NCBI GenBank assembly: GCA_017542145.1
Contig: JAFXXQ010000046.1
Span: forward strand, 1-64,000
Direction of reading: 5' to 3'
Length of the DNA stretch: 64,000 nucleotides
Source of the DNA: Bacteroidaceae bacterium
GTDB lineage: Bacteria; Bacteroidota; Bacteroidia; Bacteroidales; Bacteroidaceae
The notes under the pieces are model-generated. The model was given only the letters and a program-made list of their open reading frames with translations. It was not told the DNA's origin and did no database searches. The position numbers and the translations under genes were made by a program. This document shows, in pieces, positions 1 to 8,012 of this stretch; the first letter of the stretch is position 1, and each line of letters opens with the position of its first letter.

Positions 1-614
1 TGGCTCTTCAGGTTGGTAATAAGTTTGTCTATGCAGAAGCTGCAAGGGATGTACACTCTTCAGTTGTAAGAGAGGCGCTGCACCTGCTGACTCTTGCAGG
101 GCTGATAACACCTGTAAAGCACACCGAGGGCACAGGCGTACCTCTAGGAGCAGAGGAGAATAACAGTTATGTGAAGTATCTGTTCTTCGACTTGGGAGTG
201 ATGTTGACCATGCTCGACATTCCTGCTGCTGATATCCTTACAGCATCTGATGTGGATTTAGTAAACAAGGGTGGCACTTCAGAGATGTTCGCAGGACTGG
301 AAATGAAGAAGTATCGCGACTGCTTCCAGAAGCCAGAGATGCACTATTGGCAGAACACGGAAAAGGGCAGCAATGCAGAGGTGGACTATCTGAGAACGCG
401 TGACGGCAAGGTACTTCCTGTAGAAGTGAAGGCCAACACACAAGGAAGTATGCAGAGTCTCTGGATATTCATGAGAAAGCGTCAATTGCACGAAGCCATC
501 AGAACATCACTGGAAAACTTCGGTCAGTTTGACCACTACGATCCTAAGGATAATTTCGAGCATCGACACGTGGACATCTTTCCTCTATATGCGTTGAGTA
601 ATTTGGAATTATGA
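1..614 (+). CDS. ATP-binding protein with DUF4143 domain, C-terminal part (truncated by window start)
   Basis: An open frame runs from base 3 to the stop at 612-614 without its own start, so only the last 203 or so residues of a longer protein are present. The visible part has the pattern GIPLGAE-like 'GVPLGAEEN' followed by 'KYLFFDLGVML', and then 'EVDYLRTRDGKVLPVEVKA' (E, D, E and K spaced as in a PD-(D/E)xK-like nuclease core). This is the usual C-terminal DUF4143 region of archaeal/bacterial AAA ATPases that are very common in Bacteroidales. The N-terminal P-loop ATPase half would lie upstream of the window. Function in the cell is not established for this family. Whether the full gene is intact cannot be judged here. 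Confidence 0.8.
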   Translation, partial: ALQVGNKFVYAEAARDVHSSVVREALHLLTLAGLITPVKHTEGTGVPLGAEENNSYVKYLFFDLGVMLTMLDIPAADILTASDVDLVNKGGTSEMFAGLEMKKYRDCFQKPEMHYWQNTEKGSNAEVDYLRTRDGKVLPVEVKANTQGSMQSLWIFMRKRQLHEAIRTSLENFGQFDHYDPKDNFEHRHVDIFPLYALSNLEL

Positions 615-662
615 GATGTGAACAAAAAAGAGCCCATTCTGCACGTTTTTCGTGAAAAATGT

Positions 663-670
663 GTAACTTT
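663..670 (+). promoter_or_regulatory. Possible -7 promoter element
   Basis: TAACTTTG matches the Bacteroidetes -7 consensus TAnnTTTG. I see no convincing TTG box 19-21 bp upstream, so this is weak. It would read into the small open frame at 680. Confidence 0.3.
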
Positions 671-679
671 GCAACATAA

Positions 680-892
680 TTGAAATATGTAGCGAACAAA
701 GAGAAACTCGTTGATATCCAGTGGGGTAATACATTCTATCGAGAATTTCTCAAGTTGAGCAAAAAGGCACGGTACAAGCCAAATCTCCAAAGAGCTTATT
801 ATCAAGCATTTGCACTTTCACTTACTTTCGAAATACTTTCGAAAAATGGCCGTGTACCGATTAAAGCCGTAGAACGCCGATATTTTCGTTGA
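680..892 (+). CDS. Short open frame, possibly a gene remnant
   Basis: A 70-codon frame opening with TTG lies just after a possible -7 element. The product is basic and contains 'WGNTFYREFLKLSKKARYKPNL'-type helical sequence with no domain I recognise, no signal peptide and no recognisable ribosome binding site. It lies alone between the DUF4143 ATPase and a convergent DUF4932 gene. It may be a remnant of a degraded gene, or it may not be coding at all; the non-ATG start and lack of a recognisable family argue against a functional gene. Confidence 0.2.
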   Translation: MKYVANKEKLVDIQWGNTFYREFLKLSKKARYKPNLQRAYYQAFALSLTFEILSKNGRVPIKAVERRYFR

Positions 893-978
893 TTTCAGTT
901 GGTGCGTGGGAAAATGGGTTTGGTTTCCTCTATAAAGCAAACTAAACCTATTTGATTGAAAAGACTTCAATACCTTTT

Positions 979-1024
979 AAAAGCATCGCAATCTTTGTTA
1001 CCCAAGACGTAAACGATGCTTTTT
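979..1024. terminator. Bidirectional intrinsic terminator
   Basis: AAAAGCATCG at 979-988 pairs with CGATGCTTTT at 1014-1023. The stem is followed by T runs on both strands. It sits just past the stop of the minus-strand DUF4932 gene and would end that transcript, as well as any plus-strand transcript. Confidence 0.7.
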
Positions 1025-1035
1025 CTTCATCTTAT

Positions 1036-2103
1036 TTACTTATTTTTTTGTTCTGCGGTGTATTTGTTGAAGAAACTGGCTATCTCCGGATAAAAATCGT
1101 TAAGTGTCGGATACATCTCACGATGGGTGGCATAATAGCGGAGGGCTGAAACGACATCGAGCATCCACGGAAAACCATTTTGCATCGTTTCGATATTAAG
1201 CATGTTCATGGCAAACTGATTAAAGCCGTGCTCATAGAAATAGACAATGACTGCAGCTCGGACAAGACTTTCGTTGATAACAATGTGCCAGTCATCATAG
1301 TGCTGCTGTTCCATCGTAGACTGTGAGAGTTGGAAGAGTTCTTGTCCCACTTCATGCATTATCTTTTCATTTTCGTCCTTATCAAGAAGAGGGTTGACAA
1401 AGGAGTGATTGAACTCATGGAGCGGAAGGCTGCTGTCGAACAACAAGCGACCAGTCTTGGGATTCAAATGGTAGCCACAAACGGCAAACACCTCACGTTG
1501 CTGACCAGGTAGTTGTCGGGAAGCACCGTTGTTGGTTGTTCCATAGGTGAAGCCAATGATGAGTCTAAATAGCTCTGTAGGTTCGACACCATTATAGAAA
1601 CGGCTATACCATTCAGGGTGGATGATAGGCATAACATTGGTGTCATAAAGTTTCAGGAAGTCGTTGTAGAAACTCTGATGTTGCTCGAAAAACTCATGGA
1701 AGCGGGTGTCCGCATAAAAAATGTTGAGCCGCTTGACGAAGTCATCGAGGTCAACATTCAGCCAACCACCAGTGAGTTCTGTCCGGTCGCCTACAAGTTT
1801 CACCTTGCCCTTCTCTATTTCCAAATGAACAGCCATGTTCGTCACCCGTTCGTAACCAATGCCGTTTTTGGCGCGGAGGTCCTTGTAGTAGGCGACGGTC
1901 GGATGCTCTCGGTATTGGGCAAACCAAGCCTCAGTATCTTTAGAATACTGCCCTGCAAGATCATTGCTAAATTCCTGGAATCCCGCCGTGCGCGAAAGGA
2001 TGCCCATTAATTCAACGGCCTCAGATACTTCTGGCTTGATTTGTGCCGTTGCTGAAATTACCATCAAAGAGAACAGGAGGGTAATAATAGTTTTCTTCTC
2101 CAT
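1036..2103 (-). CDS. DUF4932 putative secreted metallopeptidase
   Basis: This 355-residue protein starts at MEKKT; a 10-residue longer frame exists but would put residues ahead of an ordinary signal peptide (1-20, ending ATA-Q). The mature part resembles DUF4932 proteins of Bacteroidetes. It carries H229-E-F-N-H233, the HExxH zinc-binding pattern, with N-E278 about 45 residues on as a plausible third ligand and second helix. The expected role is a periplasmic or surface zinc metallopeptidase, but no substrate is known. The family assignment is firm by sequence style and the peptidase activity is inferred from the motif. It is a single gene with its own terminator downstream. A run of nine C (nine G on the coding strand) lies 45 bp upstream of the start. 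Confidence 0.8.
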   Translation of the reverse strand: MEKKTIITLLFSLMVISATAQIKPEVSEAVELMGILSRTAGFQEFSNDLAGQYSKDTEAWFAQYREHPTVAYYKDLRAKNGIGYERVTNMAVHLEIEKGKVKLVGDRTELTGGWLNVDLDDFVKRLNIFYADTRFHEFFEQHQSFYNDFLKLYDTNVMPIIHPEWYSRFYNGVEPTELFRLIIGFTYGTTNNGASRQLPGQQREVFAVCGYHLNPKTGRLLFDSSLPLHEFNHSFVNPLLDKDENEKIMHEVGQELFQLSQSTMEQQHYDDWHIVINESLVRAAVIVYFYEHGFNQFAMNMLNIETMQNGFPWMLDVVSALRYYATHREMYPTLNDFYPEIASFFNKYTAEQKNK

Positions 2104-2147
2104 ATTTACTAAAAGGACTCGAGTTACAAACACTCTCCAGTTACCAT

Positions 2148-2156
2148 CCCCCCCCC
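2148..2156. repeat. Homopolymer tract of nine C
   Basis: Nine consecutive C residues on the plus strand lie upstream of the minus-strand DUF4932 gene, in the probable promoter or leader. Such tracts are prone to length change by slippage; an effect on expression is inference. Confidence 0.6.
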
Positions 2157-2219
2157 TCCTACGCTCAACATAGAATCAGTTGGCAGAGGGTTTCGAACAC
2201 ACCTTACACCAAGGGCTGC

Positions 2220-3002
2220 CTATTTCTTTTTCTTCATGATTGAAGGGATGTTTGCCACAAAGCCGTAGGCTTCATCGCCGTTGGCTATGAAGGGATTGTC
2301 AGAAACGGCATCCACCGTCCAGTATTCCTTGTCAAGCGTGCGCCAGTCGCTACATTCAAGCGTTTTGGGATTCATTCTACCCCACAGATCGCCATAGCCT
2401 GTACCCTCCTCGCGCGAAGTAAAGCCATTGGTGGTGTTAAGATGGATGAAACCGTTCTTGTAGGTAAAGGTACCCGTGTACCGCTGGCCCCATGGAGTGA
2501 TAATCAGTTCGAATTTGTTATTCTCAATCTTGATGGCTGTACGGATGATTTCATCATCGCCGAAATCGCTATACCAGCACCAAAAGCCTTGGATGTCATC
2601 CACTGTGGCCGTAACAGTCTTACCCTGCTTGAAGAGAACAAAAGCCAGACTCTCCTCGGTACCGTTGTCGTTCTTGTAGATATACTTGAGTACCAAAACG
2701 GACTTGTCATAAAGCAGACCCGGCACCGATTTTATCTCGTTTCCGTTCTCGCCAGAAATGGATACAACATTGTTGTTGAACGTGTAGCTGCCCTGATAAT
2801 CTACGTCACCATCCACTTTGAAAGTCACCTGATCCTTGGTGAATACAACCACATAGTTGTTATCGGTGCTGTTGGTCGTCCATGTGCCAATCAGATCGTC
2901 AATAGTAATGGTATCAAGTTCCTCTCCCTCGTTGCAGGCGATGAAAGTGAACGACCCTAATACCAAACACAGCAGAAGGAATGCATAATTCTTTTTCTTC
3001 AT
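2220..3002 (-). CDS. Secreted lipoprotein with lipocalin-like repeats
   Basis: The 260-residue product begins MKKKNYAFLLLCLVLGSFTF and has a lipobox ending IAC, so it is a predicted lipoprotein. A longer frame upstream (MRRVKN) overlaps the leader and is less likely. The mature protein has two similar halves, each starting with a 'DLIGTWTTN' or 'DIQGFWCWY' motif followed by alternating strands and 'GSYTFNNNVVSI' / 'GTFTYKNGFIHL'. This is the pattern of lipocalin-like calycin domains in Bacteroidetes surface lipoproteins. Function is unknown; ligand binding is only suggested by the fold. It is transcribed alone from the strong Bacteroidetes promoter at 3042-3073. Confidence 0.75.
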   Translation of the reverse strand: MKKKNYAFLLLCLVLGSFTFIACNEGEELDTITIDDLIGTWTTNSTDNNYVVVFTKDQVTFKVDGDVDYQGSYTFNNNVVSISGENGNEIKSVPGLLYDKSVLVLKYIYKNDNGTEESLAFVLFKQGKTVTATVDDIQGFWCWYSDFGDDEIIRTAIKIENNKFELIITPWGQRYTGTFTYKNGFIHLNTTNGFTSREEGTGYGDLWGRMNPKTLECSDWRTLDKEYWTVDAVSDNPFIANGDEAYGFVANIPSIMKKKK

Positions 3003-3041
3003 AAGGATTACAATTAAATGAATAATATTCTTTACACGCCG

Positions 3042-3073
3042 CAAAGATAGTGCAAGCCGAGCGAAATACCAAA
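3042..3073 (-). promoter_or_regulatory. Bacteroidetes promoter of the recurrent GCTCGGCTTGCAC class
   Basis: Read on the minus strand: TTTG at the -33 position (3070-3073), then 20 bp, then TATCTTTG (3042-3049). The spacer contains GCTCGGCTTGCAC, shared with promoters at 16076 and 49912 and nearly with that at 32927. It drives the lipoprotein at 2220-3002. A related upstream box reading TAGACAGGCGGCGCCTCGG on this strand lies at about 3162-3181. Confidence 0.8.
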
Positions 3074-3346
3074 TATATTTGAGTATTTAACTGCGTTTTC
3101 GTCCGTCGCGACTCGGCAAAGCTGATACAAGCATCGCTTTGCTCTCGCTGCTCCGTCCGTTCCGAGGCGCCGCCTGTCTAAAAGCCTCCGAAGGGGGATT
3201 AGAGATTGCGACAAAAATGCGATTAAGCGAGAGAAAAGACAAAAAATCTTTTTGCATTTTTCCGAGCGTGAGCATTTTAGACCGAAGGTCAAGCCGGGCA
3301 AAAAAAAGTTTTTTCAATGCCAATTATAGAAAAAAGGCTTTGGATA
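3074..3346. other. Intergenic region with promoter-like relics
   Basis: I see no convincing gene here; open frames on both strands are low-complexity and overlap each other. On the minus strand it holds the upstream box near 3162-3181 and a degenerate second promoter (TTTTG ending at 3240, 20 bp, CATTTTTG at 3212-3219) with a related spacer TCTCTCGCTTAATCG. The region looks like stacked, partly decayed copies of the same promoter cassette. Confidence 0.5.
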
Positions 3347-3378
3347 TTTTGCCATCTGCCGGAAATGGACTACTTTTG
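3347..3378 (+). promoter_or_regulatory. Bacteroidetes promoter for the DUF6377 gene
   Basis: TTTTG at 3347-3351, a 19 bp gap, and TACTTTTG at 3371-3378 fit the Bacteroidetes sigma-ABfr consensus. The transcript would start near 3385 and carry a leader of over 200 bases before the ATG at 3608. Confidence 0.75.
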
Positions 3379-3461
3379 CAGAAGTAGCCCTGCGGAGATA
3401 GGGAGTGGACGGCGTTTGAACGTTTAACCTTAAAAGGAAAAACGTTTTAATTGAAAGTAAT

Positions 3462-3606
3462 ATGAAAGAGGAAACCACATCGTCTGTTCATCGGTCTGGC
3501 GTTCATCGTCGTAGCCCTGACATCGTGTTACAAATTCGGCCGCATCTATGCGCTTAACTCCGCTCGTGGCATCTGCTTCCAAGGCAGACAAAAAACAACT
3601 TCGATA
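3462..3606 (+). pseudogene. Frameshifted small lipoprotein start (remnant or sequence error)
   Basis: ATG at 3462 is followed one base out of frame by codons reading KRKPHRLFIGLAFIVVALTS-C, a classic basic/hydrophobic lipoprotein signal with lipobox. That frame then continues YKFGRIYALNSARGICFQG and meets no in-frame start because TGA lies directly before it (3463-3465). Removing one A from the run after ATG would restore M-K-R-K-P. It is therefore either a small lipoprotein broken by a one-base insertion, or a homopolymer sequencing error. If restored, the frame would run past 3608 in a different frame from the DUF6377 gene. Confidence 0.35.
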
Positions 3607-3607
3607 A

Positions 3608-5269
3608 ATGAGAAAAAAAAGGCCCTCTTCCTGTTCCCCCATAAAGGGGAGAAATCCCCTCCTTCGAGGGAGGGGATTGGGGTGTGTACTCTTTTTTTCA
3701 TTATTCCTCTTCTCCTGCCACTCTCCTTCTGATGCGGAACTGGAGCAGCTGCTCACTACGCTCGACAGAGACCTCGCCCAAAAGAACGAGTACATTCATC
3801 GCCGTACGACGCATGTCGACTCCCTGAAGCACGCCCTTCAACTGGCATCCGGCGACTCAGCCCGCTATGCGCTCAGCCTCCAGATTACCGACGAGTATAT
3901 GACGCTCCATTGTGACTCTGCCCTCGCCTACGCCCTGCAGAGCCGTCAGACCGCCAGCCGGACGGGCGACAGCTTTCGTATGCAGGAGTCTGACATCCGC
4001 ATCCTCCGCGCCTGCTCCAATGCCGGCATGTTCACCGAGATACCCCGCCTCACAAGCCTGCGCAGCATCGCCGACTGCCGCCCCGACCAACGTCCTGCCT
4101 TCTGCTGGGCGATGATAGGCCTGTATGAACACATGCGCTCCTACTACGCCGGCAACCCCGAGCAGTCAGCCCGTTTCAGTCGCCTCACGCTGCTCTATCG
4201 CGACACTCTCATGCAAATTCTCCCCGCCCAGAGCGGCCTGTGGCAAAAGGAGCGTGCCTTCAGTCTTCAGGCACAAGGGCAGTACGACGAAGCCCTCCGC
4301 CTCCTTCTCCCCCTTTACGAAGGCGACGAGCCCGGCACCCGCCTCTACGGTCTTAACGCCATGAGCCGTGCACGTCTCTATCTCGACATGGGCGATACCG
4401 CCCAAGCCCTCCTCAACCTCGCCGTCAGCGCCGATATGGACGTCCGCTACGGCGTTCGTGAGAACGAAGCCCTCCTCGCCCTTTCGAAGCTGATGTATGC
4501 CGAGGGAGACTACAATCGTGCCTACCGTTATGCCACCTCCGCCATCGAGGATGCCGAGAGCCTCGGCTCCCGTTTCCGTTTTACCGAGGTGACGGGCATC
4601 TACCGTGTCATCAAAGACAGCTACCTGCAGCAGCTGCGTCGTCACGAGCGTTTCCGCCTCCTCCTCATTCTCGCCCTTGGGGCAGCGCTCATAGTGGTGC
4701 TCTGTGGTCTGGCACAGCTCTACCGTGCTCATCGTCGCCTTTCCGCTGCACGCCATGAGTTGCATGCCACTATCGACCGTCTTGCCGAGGCCAACCAACG
4801 GCTTGACGATGCCGCCCGCGTCCGCGAGTACTACATCACCTACCTCATCACCGCCAGCTCCACCTACGCCAACAAGCTTGAGGACTTCCGCAAGGCCGTC
4901 AACCGCAAACTCCGTGCACGCCAGTACGACGACTTGCTTGCCCAGACATCACGCCCTCACTCCGACGACTTCGAGGCCGTCTTCCGCGAATTTGACAAGA
5001 CCTTCCTCTCGCTCTACCCCACTTTTATTGACGACTTGAATGCCCTCCTGGAGCCATCAAAGCGCTACCCCCGCGAGGGCGGGACGCTCTGTACCGAGCA
5101 ACGCATCATCGCCCTCATCCGTCTGGGCATGAACGACGTGGGAGAGATAGCCCGTTTCCTCCACTACTCCACCCAAACCATTTACAACTACAAGCATCGC
5201 ATTAAAAATCACGCCCTCAGTCCAGACAGTTTCGAGCGCGACGTAATGAACATCGGGCAGATGAACTGA
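3608..5269 (+). CDS. DUF6377 membrane regulator with TPR-like periplasmic part
   Basis: This 553-residue protein has a lipoprotein-like signal (VLFFSLFLFS-C near residue 37) and a helical TPR-like region (about 50-325). A transmembrane helix (about 343-365, LLLILALGAALIVVLCGLAQL) and a coiled segment follow. The C-terminal DUF6377 region contains 'FLSLYPTFIDDLNALL' and ends in a helix-turn-helix-like segment 'ALIRLGMNDVGEIARFLHYSTQTIYNYKHRIKNHA'. The family is widespread in Bacteroidetes and looks like a one-component sensor-regulator, with an outside TPR sensor and an inside LuxR-like HTH; the ligand is unknown. The first 30 codons overlap a GC-rich palindromic repeat at 3644-3682, so the true start is less certain than usual. 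Confidence 0.85.
   Translation: MRKKRPSSCSPIKGRNPLLRGRGLGCVLFFSLFLFSCHSPSDAELEQLLTTLDRDLAQKNEYIHRRTTHVDSLKHALQLASGDSARYALSLQITDEYMTLHCDSALAYALQSRQTASRTGDSFRMQESDIRILRACSNAGMFTEIPRLTSLRSIADCRPDQRPAFCWAMIGLYEHMRSYYAGNPEQSARFSRLTLLYRDTLMQILPAQSGLWQKERAFSLQAQGQYDEALRLLLPLYEGDEPGTRLYGLNAMSRARLYLDMGDTAQALLNLAVSADMDVRYGVRENEALLALSKLMYAEGDYNRAYRYATSAIEDAESLGSRFRFTEVTGIYRVIKDSYLQQLRRHERFRLLLILALGAALIVVLCGLAQLYRAHRRLSAARHELHATIDRLAEANQRLDDAARVREYYITYLITASSTYANKLEDFRKAVNRKLRARQYDDLLAQTSRPHSDDFEAVFREFDKTFLSLYPTFIDDLNALLEPSKRYPREGGTLCTEQRIIALIRLGMNDVGEIARFLHYSTQTIYNYKHRIKNHALSPDSFERDVMNIGQMN
3644..3682. repeat. GC-rich palindromic repeat inside the DUF6377 signal-peptide region
   Basis: CCCCATAAAGGGG is followed by ATCCCCTCCTTCGAGGGAGG, the core of which (CCTCCTTCGAGGGAGG) is palindromic. 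The style is that of dispersed REP-like elements in Bacteroidetes. It is translated as part of the N-terminus of the DUF6377 protein. Copy number elsewhere in the genome cannot be judged from this window. Confidence 0.55.
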
Positions 5270-5416
5270 GCTAATTAAACTGTAAAAGGTAAGTCCCAGC
5301 AAACGCCACCTCCAACGTGGAATCAGAGGTTAAGAGGTCGTCAGCCAATATGCCATAATAAAAGACAGGAACGGCTTTTTCGGCAAGAGAACCCTATCAA
5401 ACGCAGATGATAGCTC

Positions 5417-8002
5417 TCACCTTTCTCGCACAGCGACGCCGACGCGCGAATCGGCGCAGCCATAGTAGAGGAACCACTTGTCGCGATGGTACACCAATCC
5501 CTCAATAAAGACGGTGCCCATAGGATATTGTCCGCTTTTCTCAAAGTCCGCCTCGGGGACGAAGAAGGGCTCATCGAGCCGATGGAGCACCTTCGTGGGT
5601 TCCGCCTGAGAAAACAGCACCTGCCCTGCACAATACGAGCCGCGAGCATACCGCTTATCGCAAGTGTCATCCGTAGCATTCCGGCCATTATACATCAGCA
5701 GGATTCCCTTGTCGGTGATAAGGGCAGGAGGGCCACACTCCGTCAGCGAGCTGTCAAAATAACCCTTCCGTGGAAGAACGAGTTTCAGGAAATCTCCACT
5801 TTCATCCAGCAGAGGCTCCCAATCCGTCAGGTTATCGGAAACAGCGAGGTTAATAAACTGCTCGCCCCAATACATCATGTACTTCCCATTCACTTTTGCT
5901 GCCACCAAGCCATCGTCCGTCAGCCGTGAGACGATGCTGGCAGATTTGGAAAATGTTTCTGAGAAGCGCCTGTCATAGCATTTTCCAAAAGCAAGACCAT
6001 GCTTCTCCCATGTTTTGAAGTCACGCGTAGTGGCGACTGCGAGACGAGGCACCTTGCGATTCCATTGGGTGTACAGCATGACGTAAAGTCCGTCTTCCGT
6101 CCTAACGACACGGGGATCTTCGCATCCTCCCGGCCATTCGGCATCGTGCTGATCATCGTTATCGGGATAGAAACAAGGTGTGCTGTTTTTCTTGAAATGA
6201 ACGCCGTCGTCTGAAAGTGCCAAGCCCAAACGCGAGGTACGTGTCCCGATACCGCCTCCCGAATGGTCCTCGGCCCGATAGAGCAAGGCCACCCGTCCGT
6301 CGATGACGGCAGCAGCAGGGTTGAAGGTATCATCTGATTCCCAACGAACCATCTCTTTCCTGACAGGACAGAAGAACTGCTGCTTCGGGTCGGGCGACAC
6401 GATAGGCCCCGCGCCCTTCACACGCTGGAACCCCGTCATGGCCCATGCGTCTTTGATGTATTGCATGGTAAAGCTGTCAAAGTGAGCAGGATGTGCATCA
6501 TCTGCAGCTTCGGTATAGACTCCCGGGCGGGAAATCCGATCCCAAGCAATTACGTCGGAGCCATCCAACGCGTCTGTTCCTACAGCAACCCATTTTGTTC
6601 CATCGGTGCTGAAGGCAAACGATAGCCGGCTACCATCTCGCACACTTCCCTTCAGGAAGACAATGCGACTACGGCAACGCGTGTCGAATAATATGGTTTC
6701 CTCGCCAGAAAGCCTTCTAACAAGCTGTATTCTATCCCCCCGGCGCCCGAAGACGACGTGGGTGTCGTCGTTGCCGTAATAAGTCAATCCCGAGAGTTCC
6801 TTTGTTTTAGAAGAGAGTACGGTGGAAAAGTCATAGTCCACTTGAGCAGGACGCAAGCAGAGTGCAGCACCGCGAACTCGATTCCTCCCCTTTCCTACCC
6901 CCGACAGCAGCAGGTTTCCGTCTTTCACCTGGGCGGTAACGTCGCAATAGGTATAGTTCCACGTCCACTCTTTTTTCAGCGTTTCGCCCGAGAAATCATC
7001 ATAGAGGTTCGAAACGGCTTTTTGTACCGTTGAAGGATATGGCATTGGCTGGCGCAAGCAGGCAAGACGCCCCGTTTTGAAATGTGGCCATTCGTCACTA
7101 CCGACGAACAGTTCCTGCAAGAAGGGCTGACGTCCGAGATAGAATCCGGCACCACGCAGATAGGCATGGCAGAGATAGTAGAGGCGTCCGTCGGGGGTAT
7201 CGACCAGCGTCCCATGTCCGATGCTTTGGACGTCGGTGCTGCCCATGAGGATGGGATTGTCTTCGTAAGGCTGAAACGCTGCAAACAGCTTATGCGAACG
7301 GGCCACCCGCACCTCGTAGTCACTACGGGGGCCACAGCACCCGCGTGCAGAATAGAGCAGATAGTACCAATCTCCCTTACGGAAAATACATTGCCCCTCC
7401 ATCCCGATATTCTCCTTATCGGCCAACAGGGTTATAGCCTCGCCCTCAAGGTGAAGGCCATCGTCGGAAAGAGGCTGACAGAGAATCTCTATCGGACGAG
7501 GATCGAGGCCGTAAGCTTTCCATGTAATGTATAGTTTCCCATTGTCGTTGTAGACAAAAGCATCGATATCCTCGGTGCCGAAGTCAACAAGAGGGCCGTA
7601 ATCCACATACTCCCCTTCTGGGGTATCCGCTACCGCCACGCCGACGTAGGATCTGCCTGTCGTTTTACTGCGTGCTGTATAGAAGCAATAGACCTTTCCT
7701 TGATGAACAAACAACTCGGGAGCCCAGAAAGAAGAGGAAGCCCACGAGGGAAGTTGCTGGAAGATATGCCCCACCTGCTCCCAGTTCACAAGGTCGGAAG
7801 AACGGAACAAAGGATAATGCGGAGCCCACTCCGATGAGGTGCCAGCGGCATAGTACGTGTCTCCCCACCGGATAATAGTTGGGTCAGCTACGTCGCCCTG
7901 GATAACAGGATTCCTGTAGTTGTCCTGCTCCGCTGCTGACATCAGCAGAGCAAATGAAAAATGAAAAATGAATAATGAATAACAAAAAACTTTCCTCTTC
8001 AT
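5417..8002 (-). CDS. Secreted GH43-GH130 fusion glycoside hydrolase
   Basis: This 861-residue exported protein (signal peptide 1-23) has three parts. Residues about 30-320 form a GH43-type five-bladed propeller: D40 in VADPT, D147 in DIDAF and E202 in GMEG fit the general base, pKa modulator and acid positions. Residues about 335-515 form a LamG/concanavalin-like module typical of GH43 C-termini. Residues about 530-861 form a second propeller of GH130 type, with E628-D629-P-R631, 'YRAEDHSGGG' and 'LYYGCADSRVGVAV'. GH130 enzymes act on beta-mannosides by phosphorolysis or hydrolysis; a secreted copy would more likely be a hydrolase. The gene follows the GH2 gene by 10 bp, so the two are co-transcribed. 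The substrate is unproven; the fusion of two propeller families in one chain is unusual. I see no frameshift or stop between the parts. Confidence 0.85.
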   Translation of the reverse strand: MKRKVFCYSLFIFHFSFALLMSAAEQDNYRNPVIQGDVADPTIIRWGDTYYAAGTSSEWAPHYPLFRSSDLVNWEQVGHIFQQLPSWASSSFWAPELFVHQGKVYCFYTARSKTTGRSYVGVAVADTPEGEYVDYGPLVDFGTEDIDAFVYNDNGKLYITWKAYGLDPRPIEILCQPLSDDGLHLEGEAITLLADKENIGMEGQCIFRKGDWYYLLYSARGCCGPRSDYEVRVARSHKLFAAFQPYEDNPILMGSTDVQSIGHGTLVDTPDGRLYYLCHAYLRGAGFYLGRQPFLQELFVGSDEWPHFKTGRLACLRQPMPYPSTVQKAVSNLYDDFSGETLKKEWTWNYTYCDVTAQVKDGNLLLSGVGKGRNRVRGAALCLRPAQVDYDFSTVLSSKTKELSGLTYYGNDDTHVVFGRRGDRIQLVRRLSGEETILFDTRCRSRIVFLKGSVRDGSRLSFAFSTDGTKWVAVGTDALDGSDVIAWDRISRPGVYTEAADDAHPAHFDSFTMQYIKDAWAMTGFQRVKGAGPIVSPDPKQQFFCPVRKEMVRWESDDTFNPAAAVIDGRVALLYRAEDHSGGGIGTRTSRLGLALSDDGVHFKKNSTPCFYPDNDDQHDAEWPGGCEDPRVVRTEDGLYVMLYTQWNRKVPRLAVATTRDFKTWEKHGLAFGKCYDRRFSETFSKSASIVSRLTDDGLVAAKVNGKYMMYWGEQFINLAVSDNLTDWEPLLDESGDFLKLVLPRKGYFDSSLTECGPPALITDKGILLMYNGRNATDDTCDKRYARGSYCAGQVLFSQAEPTKVLHRLDEPFFVPEADFEKSGQYPMGTVFIEGLVYHRDKWFLYYGCADSRVGVAVRER

Positions 8003-8012
8003 AATTCCTGAT

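Noticed and set aside
3139..3387. 82-codon plus-strand frame
   Set aside because: It overlaps promoters and repeat relics on both strands and has no family signal.
4166..4798. 210-codon minus-strand frame
   Set aside because: Opposite-strand shadow of the DUF6377 gene; no recognisable family and the plus frame is clearly coding.
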